Assembly: GCF_000420245.1 (NCBI RefSeq)
Contig: NZ_ATUO01000022.1
Coordinates: 1 to 34,135 of the forward strand
Reading direction: 5' to 3'
Source: Psychromonas hadalis ATCC BAA-638
Lineage (GTDB): Bacteria; Pseudomonadota; Gammaproteobacteria; Enterobacterales; Psychromonadaceae
Length of the DNA stretch: 34,135 bases
Shown here in pieces: positions 1 through 8,387 of the stretch (positions are counted from its first letter, which is position 1; each line of letters begins with the position of its first letter). Both the position numbers and the translations under genes were made by a program. The notes beneath the pieces are model-generated. The model was given only the letters and a program-made list of their open reading frames with translations. It ran no database searches and was not told the origin of the DNA.

Positions 1-447
1 CTCCGCTCTCTAACAAACATGTCCTATATTTTTTATGGTGCTAGTGTGTTTAATGCAGATATCAGCGCTTGGGATGTTAGCGCAGTGACAACAATAGAAG
101 GGGCCTTTGCTGATGCCAGCACTTTTAATCAAGACATCGGTCGTTGGGATGTCAGCTCAGTAACTAATATGGAAGGGGCCTTTTATGGCGCCACGGCTTT
201 CAATCAAAGTATTGGCACTTGGAATATAAGCGCGGTAACTAATATGGATGATATGTTTGCTGGTGTTACCTTGTCTACCGAGAATTACGATGCGTTGCTA
301 AATGCTTGGAGTCTACAGCTACCCTTATTTGATTTTGTAAAATTTTCTGCAGGCAGTAGTCAGTATTCAGCGAGTGCACAAGTTGCCAGAGATATTTTGA
401 CTGGTACTTATTTCTGGAATATTAGCGATGGGGGTGTTGTCCCTTAG
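1..447 (+). CDS. BspA-type (DUF285) repeat surface protein, 3' end
   Basis: This is the C-terminal part of a BspA-like repeat protein; the frame is open through base 1, so the true start lies outside the window and the ATG at 19 is only an internal Met. About four 25-residue units are visible with the pattern T-N-M-x-x-x-F-x-x-A-x-x-F-N-x-x-I-x-x-W-[DN]-[VI]-S-x-V, followed by the usual DUF285 ending (Y-D-A-L-L-N-A-W and a Y-S-x-S-A-x-x-A-R stretch). The family forms leucine-rich-like solenoids in secreted or surface proteins, often linked to adhesion. No sorting signal is visible after the last repeat. Family assignment is firm; function is inferred from the family only. Confidence 0.88.
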   Translation, partial: LRSLTNMSYIFYGASVFNADISAWDVSAVTTIEGAFADASTFNQDIGRWDVSSVTNMEGAFYGATAFNQSIGTWNISAVTNMDDMFAGVTLSTENYDALLNAWSLQLPLFDFVKFSAGSSQYSASAQVARDILTGTYFWNISDGGVVP

Positions 448-478
448 CCAGCGGATATTAATCCAAATATTTAACCAT

Positions 479-617
479 TATACCCATGTTACTTCAAGAT
501 GCTTTGTCAGGCACAAGCTAGATAATCAGAGCAAGGCACAACACGAGGTAATGGTTATTCCCTTTCCGCTTGTTGTAACGCAGGGCTGACTTTGTATCTC
601 GAAGTATCATGGGTATA
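479..617. repeat. MITE-like element with TATACCCAT termini
   Basis: A stretch of about 139 bp is bounded by imperfect inverted repeats of about 24 bp: the left end reads TATACCCATGTTACTTCAAG and the right end, on the opposite strand, reads TATACCCATGATACTTCGAG. The interior has no ORF. Size, termini and intergenic position fit a non-autonomous miniature element. No second copy is present in the window, so mobility is inferred. Confidence 0.6.
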
Positions 618-1100
618 TACCTATCCGCCTAAGTATTTGGTCATTTTTTTTGTTAAAAAAATTAATATCTTGGTTGTATTCAATCGTAATAGGCTGCGCT
701 CTATTTGACTTCGTCAAACAATGCGCAGTACAAAAAGCGACCGTTTCGCTTGTTACTCAATCATGCGCCTTGCTCTTAACTATTTTCTCTACGTAAATTA
801 TGACCACTTTATTAGTCGCTCTACCATAAAAAGTTCATTGTTGCTCATACTTTGGTTTTGTAAAAATAATAAAGCGCTTTTAGTTTTAAAATCTTGTTGG
901 GATATTTTGCGCCTGTCTATGTGCTTTTATGCCATTAACGATGACGCTCATATATTGGGTCACATGTTCAGTAAACTCATTACATAATTTTTACCTTATC
1001 TGCTGTGAGTGATCTTATAAGTTGTTTGTCAAAAATAAGCGTTATCATGTCAACCCTAAAGTCACCTTAATATATTACAAACCTTACTTGCTGAGTCATA
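618..1100. other. Gene-poor intergenic stretch
   Basis: No gene is recognised here. An 88-codon ATG frame at 721-987 has no recognisable domain, no Shine-Dalgarno sequence and an unusual Cys/Tyr/Phe-rich composition, so it is not called. The only clear structure is the nested hairpin at 694-728, followed by a weaker dyad at about 726-758 (AAAAGCGA against TCGCTT). Confidence 0.5.
694..728. repeat. Nested symmetric hairpin
   Basis: CTGCGC, a 4-nt internal loop, TTTGAC, the loop TTC, GTCAAA, a 4-nt internal loop and GCGCAG form two stacked perfect 6-bp stems. No T-tract follows, so it does not look like an intrinsic terminator. It may be a REP-like or MITE relic. Confidence 0.5.
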
Positions 1101-1129
1101 TTGCATTAGTGAACCATTCAAGGTAAATT
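1101..1129 (+). promoter_or_regulatory. Possible sigma-70 promoter for the nhaC-type gene
   Basis: TTGCAT at 1101-1106 and TAAATT at 1124-1129 are separated by exactly 17 bp. Both hexamers are only moderate matches. Use of this promoter would give a leader of about 80 nt containing the hairpin at 1161-1191. Confidence 0.25.
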
Positions 1130-1138
1130 ACTGGCGAA

Positions 1139-1200
1139 GCCGATAGGATACGAATCAAATAAGCCTCTACACCTTAATCGGTGGGGGGCTTTTAAATTTT
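1139..1200 (+). promoter_or_regulatory. Terminator-like leader hairpin (possible attenuator)
   Basis: Bases 1161-1173 pair with 1180-1191 (AAGCC with GGCTT, then CTC/GGG-type and CACC/GGTG pairs with one bulge) and are followed by a T-rich run, just before the antiporter start. GCCGAT at 1139-1144 could instead pair with ATCGGT at 1177-1182, which would disrupt that hairpin. This resembles a terminator/antiterminator choice. The conserved cores of lysine, glycine or Mn riboswitches are not seen, so any ligand is unknown. Confidence 0.4.
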
Positions 1201-1215
1201 ATAAAGGAAAAAATA

Positions 1216-2778
1216 ATGTTAATCGATTTTGCAGCATCTCCGCTGTCAATTTTGCCCCCTCTTATTGCACTGAGTCTGGCGATTATTACTCGCCGTGTTT
1301 TATTGTCACTCGGTGTTGGTATTGCACTTGGCGCGCTATTACTCTCAAATTTTGCCCCCATTGAAGCTGTGGCCTATATTGCTACAACAGTAAAAAGTGT
1401 GATCATCGAAGATGGTGGTATTAATACGTGGAACATGAGCATTGTTGCTTTCTTACTTTTGCTTGGCATGATGACTACATTATTAACCCTTTCAGGTGGA
1501 ACACGTGCTTTTGCTAACTGGGCATTGGATCATATTAAAGATAAACGTGGTGCTGCCTTTTTAGCTGCCTTTTTAGGTGTTTTTATCTTTATTGATGATT
1601 ACTTTAATAGCCTCGCGGTGGGTTCTATCTCACGTCCTGTGACAGATAGATTTAATGTTTCGCGTGCCAAGCTTGCTTATATTTTAGATTCAACCGCTGC
1701 ACCGATGTGTATCTTGATGCCTGTTTCAAGTTGGGGCGCGTATATTATGACCATTATTGGCGGTATTTTAATTAGTCATGGTATGACGGAGTATTCACCA
1801 TTGGGCGCATATATCGCGCTTATTCCCATGAATTTTTATGCTATTTTTACCCTGCTAATGGTATTTGCCGTTATCTACTTTAAACTCGATATTGGTTTAA
1901 TGAAGAAGCATGAAATTGAGGCAGAAGAGAAAGGCGCATTGCATGGTGGTGATAAAGACGCCGCTTGTTTACAAGATGAACTCGGCATCACTGAGAGTGA
2001 ACAAGGTAAAGTGAGTGACCTGATTTACCCTATCTTAGCACTGATCGCTGCCACACTATTTTTCATGCTTTATACCGGTAATCAAGCACTGACTAAGAGT
2101 GAGCTACCCTTTTCTGTATTAGGTGCATTTGAAAATACTGATGTAGGTGCTTCGCTTGTTTACGGTGCCTTGGTTGGTTTGTTATTTGCGTTAACAACCA
2201 CTTTTAAACAAAAACTCCCCTTAAAAGAGATTGGTTTTGCACTTTGGATTGGCGCTAAATCGATGTTTGGTGCCATCATTATTCTATTTTTTGCTTGGTC
2301 TATCGGCTCTGTTATTGGGGATATGAAAACAGGTGCTTATCTTTCAAGTCTAGTGCAAGGCAATATTGGTCTGCATTGGTTACCTGTTATTCTGTTTATT
2401 TTATCGGGCTTAATGGCATTTTCAACGGGGACCTCATGGGGGACATTTGGTATTATGTTGCCGATTGCAGGGGACATGGCAGGCGCAACAGATTTAGCCT
2501 TAATGCTACCGATGTTAAGTGCAGTACTTGCTGGCTCTGTATTTGGTGATCACTGTTCACCTATTTCAGATACCACCATCCTTTCATCAACCGGTGCGCG
2601 CTGTAAACATATTGACCATGTGGCAACACAATTACCTTATGCACTGTCAATGGCACTTGTGTCGATTGTTGGTTTTGTGGTGATTGGTTTTAGTGGCTCA
2701 GTGCTCATTGCGTTAGGTGCTTCAAGTGTTGCTTTTGTTGCTGTGATTTTAGTGATGAAACAGTTTTCTAAACGCTAA
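1216..2778 (+). CDS. NhaC-family Na+/H+ antiporter-like transporter
   Basis: A 520-residue polytopic inner-membrane protein with about a dozen hydrophobic segments. Family landmarks are the acidic membrane motif F-I-D-D-Y-F-N at about residues 125-131 followed by the S-x-S-R-P-V-T-D-R segment, a D-S-T-A-A-P-x-C stretch, and the C-terminal F-G-D-H-C-S-P-I-S-D-T-T block typical of NhaC-type carriers. The likely role is Na+/H+ exchange, but in several gammaproteobacteria NhaC-type proteins are predicted amino-acid (lysine) carriers, so the substrate is open. AAGGA lies 8 nt before the ATG. It stands alone, with a leader hairpin upstream and an intrinsic terminator just downstream. Confidence 0.85.
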   Translation: MLIDFAASPLSILPPLIALSLAIITRRVLLSLGVGIALGALLLSNFAPIEAVAYIATTVKSVIIEDGGINTWNMSIVAFLLLLGMMTTLLTLSGGTRAFANWALDHIKDKRGAAFLAAFLGVFIFIDDYFNSLAVGSISRPVTDRFNVSRAKLAYILDSTAAPMCILMPVSSWGAYIMTIIGGILISHGMTEYSPLGAYIALIPMNFYAIFTLLMVFAVIYFKLDIGLMKKHEIEAEEKGALHGGDKDAACLQDELGITESEQGKVSDLIYPILALIAATLFFMLYTGNQALTKSELPFSVLGAFENTDVGASLVYGALVGLLFALTTTFKQKLPLKEIGFALWIGAKSMFGAIIILFFAWSIGSVIGDMKTGAYLSSLVQGNIGLHWLPVILFILSGLMAFSTGTSWGTFGIMLPIAGDMAGATDLALMLPMLSAVLAGSVFGDHCSPISDTTILSSTGARCKHIDHVATQLPYALSMALVSIVGFVVIGFSGSVLIALGASSVAFVAVILVMKQFSKR

Positions 2779-2800
2779 GCTGATGCGCACTTTTGAATAT

Positions 2801-2827
2801 AAAAACCAGCTTTTGCTGGTTTTTTGC
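2801..2827 (+). terminator. Intrinsic terminator after the nhaC-type gene
   Basis: AAAACCAGC, a TTTT loop, then GCTGGTTTTTT form a stem ending in a T-tract 22 bp after the stop codon. Confidence 0.85.
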
Positions 2828-2828
2828 T

Positions 2829-2983
2829 TATATCAATTATATTAAGTATGTGATCTAAATTTTACGCAGGAAAAATAGCTTAATTCAAGGCGTAAATGGT
2901 TATTCTCTTTACGAAACGTCCAACGCAGAAGTGAGTTGTTTTAACCAGCAAAATAGATCCGCTATTTACTGTAATTGGTATTA
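2829..2983 (+). repeat. Intergenic repeat family, copy 1 (internally deleted)
   Basis: This shares long near-identical blocks with 26854-27083 (which is inverted) and 31497-31638. The left block contains TTTTACGCAGGAAAAATAGC and the right block ends GTAATTGGTATTA. Relative to the longest copy it lacks about 75 bp of the middle. The imperfect termini are ATATCAATTAT and GTAATTGGTAT. The bases following the right end make ATTGGTATTATACCAAT a 17-bp palindrome. Confidence 0.8.
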
Positions 2984-3048
2984 TACCAATTTAGATAAAA
3001 ATCACGTAAACTACGCGCTTAATTTTTAAGCCAATTGTTAGGTGAAGT

Positions 3049-4668
3049 ATGATCCGTTTAAACCAAGTTAAATTACCACTCGACCACAGTGAAGATGCAT
3101 TACAGCAGGTTGTATTAGAAAAACTCTCTGTGTCAGCGCAACAGGTTGTGGATATCCATCTCTTTAAACGTGGTTATGATGCCCGTAAACGCAATGTTAT
3201 CACCCTTATCTATACGCTTGATATCACTCTCAAAGATGTTGATGAAAATGCTATTTTAGCGCGTTTAGAAAAAGACCAAAACGTGCGTGTCTCACCTGAT
3301 ACCGATTATAAATATGTGGTAAAAGCACCGGCTAATTTAACTGAACGTCCTATTGTAATTGGCATGGGGCCTTGTGGTCTGTTCACAGGTTTGATTTTAG
3401 CGCAAATGGGTTTTAATCCGATTATTTTAGAGCGTGGTAAATCGGTGCATGAGCGTGCTAAAGATACGTTTCGATTTTGGCGAACCAGTGAATTAAATAC
3501 CGAATCAAATGTGCAGTTTGGAGAGGGCGGTGCGGGCACTTTTTCTGACGGTAAATTGTATAGCCAAGTGAAAGATCCGGGTTTTTTAGGGCTTAAAGTA
3601 AAACAGGAGTTTGTGGCTGCTGGCGCACCTGCTGAAATACTCTATGTGAGTAAACCGCACATTGGTACTTACAAATTAGTGACCATGGTTGAGAAGATGC
3701 GCCGTAAAATCATCGCGCTGGGCGGTGAGATTCGTTTTGAAAGCAGAGTTGAAGAGATAAATATTGAAGGTGAGGGCGAAAATCGCCAAGTGACAGGTGT
3801 TACCTTAAACGGTGGTGAAGTTATTTTTTCAAAGCATATCACTTTAGCAATTGGTCACAGTGCGCGTGATACGGTGCAGATGTTGCATGATAAAGGGGTG
3901 CATTTAGATGCGCAGTCATTTTCAATCGGTTTCCGTATTGAGCATAAACAGGCGATGATCGACAAATGTCGTTTTGGTATCAATGCTGGGCATCCGATAT
4001 TAGGTGCCGCCGATTATAAGCTCGTGCATCACTGTAAAAATGGTCGCAGTGTTTATAGTTTCTGTATGTGTCCGGGTGGGATTGTTGTCGCAGCAACGTC
4101 AGAAGAACACGCTGTTGTCACCAATGGTATGAGCCAGTATTCGCGTAGTGAGCGCAATGCAAACAGTGCAATCGTGGTGGGGATTAGCCCGAGTGATTTT
4201 AATAACGATCCACTGCAAGGGATTGAGCTGCAACGTAAATTGGAGCGTCATGCGTATGTGATGGGGGGCAGTAATTATGATGCACCTGCGCAGATGGTAG
4301 GGGATTTCTTAAATGCAGGCAAGGGAAAACCTTTTGAGGCGATTGAGCCCTCTTACAAGCCTAATGTGAAGATGACTGATTTAGCACCTGCGCTTCCAGA
4401 TTATGCGATTGATGCTATTCGTGAAGCAATTCCTGCCTTTGCGAAGAAAATTCGTGGTTTTGATAGTCAAGATGCAATGCTTACTGGAGTGGAAACACGC
4501 ACCTCTTCGCCTGTACAAATTAAACGTGGTAAAGATTTTCAAAGCATTAATACCAAAGGATTATATCCTGGTGGTGAAGGTGCGGGTTACGCAGGCGGTA
4601 TTTTATCAGCGGGTATTGATGGTATTAAAATTGCAGAAGCAGTGGCATTAGATATGTTGAAAGCTTAA
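3049..4668 (+). CDS. FAD-dependent dehydrogenase, COG2509 type
   Basis: A 539-residue flavoprotein. Residues 1-95 form a small N-terminal domain. The FAD-binding Rossmann motif G-M-G-P-C-G lies at 105-110 with E-R-G at 128-130, followed by the family block G-E-G-G-A-G-T-F-S-D-G-K-L at 158-170. The C-terminus has the second FAD contact G-L-Y-P-x-G-E-G-A-G-Y-A-G-G-I near 517-532. These mark the 'uncharacterised FAD-dependent dehydrogenase' group; the substrate is unknown and no transmembrane segment is seen. GGTGA precedes the ATG. The gene is monocistronic, between a repeat copy and a convergent cyclase gene. Confidence 0.88.
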   Translation: MIRLNQVKLPLDHSEDALQQVVLEKLSVSAQQVVDIHLFKRGYDARKRNVITLIYTLDITLKDVDENAILARLEKDQNVRVSPDTDYKYVVKAPANLTERPIVIGMGPCGLFTGLILAQMGFNPIILERGKSVHERAKDTFRFWRTSELNTESNVQFGEGGAGTFSDGKLYSQVKDPGFLGLKVKQEFVAAGAPAEILYVSKPHIGTYKLVTMVEKMRRKIIALGGEIRFESRVEEINIEGEGENRQVTGVTLNGGEVIFSKHITLAIGHSARDTVQMLHDKGVHLDAQSFSIGFRIEHKQAMIDKCRFGINAGHPILGAADYKLVHHCKNGRSVYSFCMCPGGIVVAATSEEHAVVTNGMSQYSRSERNANSAIVVGISPSDFNNDPLQGIELQRKLERHAYVMGGSNYDAPAQMVGDFLNAGKGKPFEAIEPSYKPNVKMTDLAPALPDYAIDAIREAIPAFAKKIRGFDSQDAMLTGVETRTSSPVQIKRGKDFQSINTKGLYPGGEGAGYAGGILSAGIDGIKIAEAVALDMLKA

Positions 4669-4681
4669 CAAGCGAATAGTT

Positions 4682-4716
4682 AGAAGGTCGGAGTACTTTT
4701 CGTTTTCCTGCCTTCT
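4682..4716. terminator. Weak hairpin between convergent genes
   Basis: AGAAGG and CCTTCT with an inner GA/TC pair close a 35-nt dyad in the 59-bp gap between convergent genes. The T-rich flank is short, so terminator activity is uncertain. Confidence 0.35.
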
Positions 4717-4727
4717 TACTTTACCTG

Positions 4728-6992
4728 CTATTTCTCATCATCTGCAAGATCTTGATAAGAAAAATACTGGCCTTTCCCTAAGCTTTTCGCTTTATAGAGT
4801 GCTTTGTCTGCGTGGTTAATAAAATCTTCTAAACTCACCGCATCTTGCGGTGAGACTGAGATACCCACTGTCGTGCCTATTTTTATCATCTGTCCATCAA
4901 TATTCATCGGTTTAGAAAGTGTATCGATGATTTTTTGTGCAGGGGGCACAGGATCAAACTTATCGTTGACACTGTTTAGAATAATGGCAAATTCATCGCC
5001 CCCTAAGCGTGCAATCAGATCCACGTTTCGGGTGATGTTTTGCAATCGACTCGATACGCGTTGTAGCACTTTATCGCCAATATTATGGCCGTAGGTATCG
5101 TTAATCGGTTTAAAATTATCAAGGTCGATCATCAATAAACCGACACTCAATTTCAAACGGTTTTTACCCTGCATTGAACGTTTAAGCTCTTGGTTAAAGT
5201 GACGACGGTTGGCAAGGTTGGTGAGTGGATCGGTTAACACTAAATGTTGAATCGCCTCTTCATCTTTTTTGCGTTGGGTAATATCACGAATAACAGCGGT
5301 GAAGGTTACCTCATTATTAAACTCTGACTGTCCTAAGAATATTTCAACAGGAAAAGTTGAACCGTCGGCACGTTTAATAACCTGCTCGCGACTACTTTTT
5401 TGTACTTGGTGGTTTTCTTTTTCATTACATTCTCTGATAATTTGCGGGTGTTTTTCAGCAATATCTGAGGGCATTAATAGGGTAATGTTTTTTCCTAACA
5501 ATTCAGGCTCCCGATAGCCGAGCATCACTTCAGTCGCGGTATTGATGCTGGTGATAACGCCTTCATTATCAGTGGTAATAATGGCATCGTTGACGGTATT
5601 TAGGATAGTATTAACACGGCGTTGATTTTCTAATGCGTTATTACGATCAAACTCGGCACTCTTTTGTAACTCAATAAGGTGATTTGCCAGTGATAAAGCT
5701 TGCTCGGTTTTTTGCTCACTTCTATTTTGTAACTCTTTAATTTCATTAAGCTGTTGTAGTGTGGTGTTATTCATCTTGGTTAATGATTTTTCAGTATGAC
5801 GGCGCTTAACTTCATTTTTCTTGAAAATACGAATTGAGCGGATCATCTGTTTTATTTCAAATATTTGCTTACCGGTAAAATGAATCTCTTTTTTATGGCG
5901 TTGTCTTGCCAGTAATACCATTGAGGCGGTGACATTTTGCAGTGGAATGATCACTTTTTTAAACATGATATAAGTAAAAAATAGCAGTGTGCCGATACTT
6001 AAAAAAATAATGAGTTTAATCAGCGTATTAATACTACTTTGAATTGAGTGGATTTTTTCACCTACCTCAAAAATCTTTCCTTTTAGCTCTACCTCAATGT
6101 GTTGATGTAATACTTGTAATGCTTTTAAAGCATCATCGTCACTACGTTGCATGGTGATTTGGCTTATTATATTTTGTTTGTCAATCGGCTGTTTAAGGTT
6201 GTTTAAGAGAGTTTGATAAAAGTTAGTGGTATGCATTAAACTACTTAATGCTTTTTCCTCTTTTAAGGTGAGTGGCATATGGTGAAATTTTTTCAGTGTT
6301 ACTCGTATTTCATCAATTTTATTTTGAGATTCAATAGCGTAATAGCTGTCTGCACGTAGTTCAAGATTTTTAATATGATGAATTAATCCCCCGTAACCAA
6401 GTTGTGCTACTAAATCAGTTAATAGAAAAAATTTATCGGCGTGAATTGAGTGATCAGATCCCCGACGATTAACAACATGACGATTATACTGTGCCAAAAT
6501 TGCTAAGCCACGCAGTGCGGGTTTATCGTTGATGCGCATAAATTGATCGAGTTTATGTCGTGGTACATTTTGTTTAAACAAAGAGGGTAGTTTATCGACT
6601 TTTTGCTGATATTTTTTTACCACAGTGGCGATATCGTTTAATGCGTAGCGCTCAGCATTGCTCAGTTGAAATGAGAGGTAGAGGTGAATAATCGTTTCTA
6701 CACTATGAATATCTGATTTGATGCTATCTAAGGGGTCAATATTGTCGCTTAAAATTGCATTTTTTAGTTTATGGATCATGCCTCCAAAACCGAGAAAGGT
6801 GCGAATGGCGTTTTCTAAACGCAATTTTTCAGACTGTTCAACCTGTACCTCATCCCAAAGTGTTTGAATTTTTAATACATCTGACTTTATTTTTAGCATG
6901 CTTGCAATTTGGATGCTGGTCATCACTAAGATCAGTGATATAAGCACTAAACTGATAAATTTTAGGGTAATATAATGGGAGATTTTTTTCAT
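4728..6992 (-). CDS. Membrane sensor diguanylate cyclase (PAS-GGDEF)
   Basis: A 754-residue inner-membrane enzyme predicted to make c-di-GMP from two GTP. Transmembrane helices lie at about 10-30 and 323-344 and enclose a helical periplasmic sensor region. A HAMP-like linker (345-395) and coiled coil (400-460) lead to a PAS domain (462-575) and a GGDEF domain (about 585-748). The active site R-L-G-G-D-E-F is intact (GGDEF at 664-668) and RNVD at 655-658 fits the inhibitory I-site RxxD. The sensor region repeats a motif: G-F-G-G-M-I-H-K-L-K-N at 68-78 and G-Y-G-G-L-I-H-H-I-K-N at 199-209. The ligand is unknown. Confidence 0.92.
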   Translation of the reverse strand: MKKISHYITLKFISLVLISLILVMTSIQIASMLKIKSDVLKIQTLWDEVQVEQSEKLRLENAIRTFLGFGGMIHKLKNAILSDNIDPLDSIKSDIHSVETIIHLYLSFQLSNAERYALNDIATVVKKYQQKVDKLPSLFKQNVPRHKLDQFMRINDKPALRGLAILAQYNRHVVNRRGSDHSIHADKFFLLTDLVAQLGYGGLIHHIKNLELRADSYYAIESQNKIDEIRVTLKKFHHMPLTLKEEKALSSLMHTTNFYQTLLNNLKQPIDKQNIISQITMQRSDDDALKALQVLHQHIEVELKGKIFEVGEKIHSIQSSINTLIKLIIFLSIGTLLFFTYIMFKKVIIPLQNVTASMVLLARQRHKKEIHFTGKQIFEIKQMIRSIRIFKKNEVKRRHTEKSLTKMNNTTLQQLNEIKELQNRSEQKTEQALSLANHLIELQKSAEFDRNNALENQRRVNTILNTVNDAIITTDNEGVITSINTATEVMLGYREPELLGKNITLLMPSDIAEKHPQIIRECNEKENHQVQKSSREQVIKRADGSTFPVEIFLGQSEFNNEVTFTAVIRDITQRKKDEEAIQHLVLTDPLTNLANRRHFNQELKRSMQGKNRLKLSVGLLMIDLDNFKPINDTYGHNIGDKVLQRVSSRLQNITRNVDLIARLGGDEFAIILNSVNDKFDPVPPAQKIIDTLSKPMNIDGQMIKIGTTVGISVSPQDAVSLEDFINHADKALYKAKSLGKGQYFSYQDLADDEK

Positions 6993-7301
6993 AAAAAGCC
7001 TTTTATTCTAACCTTTAAAGTTAGTCGTAAGGTGTTAATTTGTAAATAAAATAAAAGGCATGTTATGAAAAAGTATTAATTACTGTGTGGTTGAGCATTT
7101 TCTGTGTATTAAAAATTTATGGATATGATCTTGATGACTTATTTTTTAAAATGAGTCACATATATACGCGTTACCAATCAAAGTGCTTTAGTCGTCGGCT
7201 CGGACACTAAAGCAAAGCGTAGTATGATGGCCTTACGAGAGGTTAATATCCTCGAAGAGAGAGAGATAAACACCACAGCGAATATCTCTTTATATTACAG
7301 A
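6993..7301. other. Intergenic region with two hairpins
   Basis: No ORF is supported in these 309 bp. A perfect 9-bp dyad (TGCTTTAGT/ACTAAAGCA, 13-nt loop) lies at 7184-7214. A 7-bp dyad (AGAGATA/TATCTCT) at 7262-7289 lies just beyond the end of the minus-strand reductase operon and could act as a 3' structure, although no T-tract follows. The cyclase promoter presumably lies near 6993-7100, but no convincing hexamers were picked. Confidence 0.5.
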
Positions 7302-8387
7302 TTATTCAAAGTAATTTGGATAATCACTGTAACCTTTTTCATTACCACCAAAAAGTGTATTTCCATCTAATTCTGAAAATTTTTGTCCTTTTTTTAAACG
7401 TGTTGGTAGATCAGGGTTGGCAATAAAGTCACGGCCAAAAGCGACTAAATCTGCTAATCCTTCCAATAATATTTTCTCCGCTCTCTGGCGATCATAGCGT
7501 CCTGCAACAATCACTGTATTAGTGAAATATTGACGTAATTCTTTTCTAAAAGAAAGTGGGATCTCTGGTGCATCATCCCAGTCAGCTTCACTTAAATGTA
7601 GATATGCAATATTTAAGGCCTGTAATTTTTTACTCGCAAGTAAAATTGTTTCTACAATTTCAGGGCAATTCATATCTTTAAAAGTGACATAAGGGGCTAA
7701 ACGTACGCCTACTTTATCTGCACCAATCGCTTCAACACAAGCACTAATCACTTCCATTAAGAAACGTAATCTATTTTCTTTATTTCCACCATATTGATCG
7801 GTGCGAATATTTGAATTTGTACGTAAAAACTGATCAATTAGGTAACCATTTCCACCATGAATTTCAACGCCATCAAAACCTGCTTCGACTGCATTTTTAG
7901 CTGCTTGAGCAAAGTCAGCGACAATAACTTTTATTTCTTCAACACTCAGTGCACGAGGTGTTGGACAATCAAGCATCGTTCCACCATCGTCTGCGACCCA
8001 TATTTGTGTTTCGATTGGGGGAAGTGCTGATGGTCCAACCGGTGCTTTCCCTTGTTGAAAAATAGGATGTGATACACGTCCAACATGCCATAATTGATTA
8101 AAAACAACACCACCTTTATCGTGTATGGCAGAGGTAACTTTTTTCCATCCTTCTATCTGTTTTTTAGTGAAGATACCCGGTGTAAATGAGTAACCTTGGC
8201 TTTGAGGTGATATTTGTGTTGCTTCAGTTATAATTAACCCCGCAGTGGCGCGCTGTGCATAATAGGTCGCCATGAGATCATTGGCTATATCACCGGGTTG
8301 GCTAGTGCGACAGCGGGTCATTGGCGCCATCACCATATGATTTCGTAAGCTTTTATTATTGAGTTGATAAGTTGAAAATAGGCTCAT
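7302..8387 (-). CDS. Old Yellow Enzyme-family alkene reductase (NemA-like)
   Basis: A 361-residue FMN-dependent ene-reductase predicted to reduce activated C=C bonds (enones, N-ethylmaleimide-like compounds) with NAD(P)H in the cytoplasm. The TIM-barrel landmarks are present: the N-terminal M-A-P-M-T-R at 20-25, the active-site segment E-I-H-G-G-N-G-Y with H177, N180 and catalytic Y182, and the phosphate-binding F-G-R-D-F-I-A-N-P-D near the C-terminus. The length matches NemA-type enzymes. It is the last gene of a three-gene reductase operon; its ATG overlaps the SDR stop codon as ATGA, which suggests translational coupling. Confidence 0.93.
   Translation of the reverse strand: MSLFSTYQLNNKSLRNHMVMAPMTRCRTSQPGDIANDLMATYYAQRATAGLIITEATQISPQSQGYSFTPGIFTKKQIEGWKKVTSAIHDKGGVVFNQLWHVGRVSHPIFQQGKAPVGPSALPPIETQIWVADDGGTMLDCPTPRALSVEEIKVIVADFAQAAKNAVEAGFDGVEIHGGNGYLIDQFLRTNSNIRTDQYGGNKENRLRFLMEVISACVEAIGADKVGVRLAPYVTFKDMNCPEIVETILLASKKLQALNIAYLHLSEADWDDAPEIPLSFRKELRQYFTNTVIVAGRYDRQRAEKILLEGLADLVAFGRDFIANPDLPTRLKKGQKFSELDGNTLFGGNEKGYSDYPNYFE

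Noticed and set aside
721-987. 88-codon plus-strand ORF
   Set aside because: It has no ribosome-binding site, no recognisable domain and an odd composition, and it starts within a hairpin-rich repeat-like region.
990-1215. Lysine riboswitch upstream of the NhaC-type gene
   Set aside because: This was expected from relatives, but the conserved lysine-box core could not be found on the plus strand; only a terminator-like hairpin is visible.
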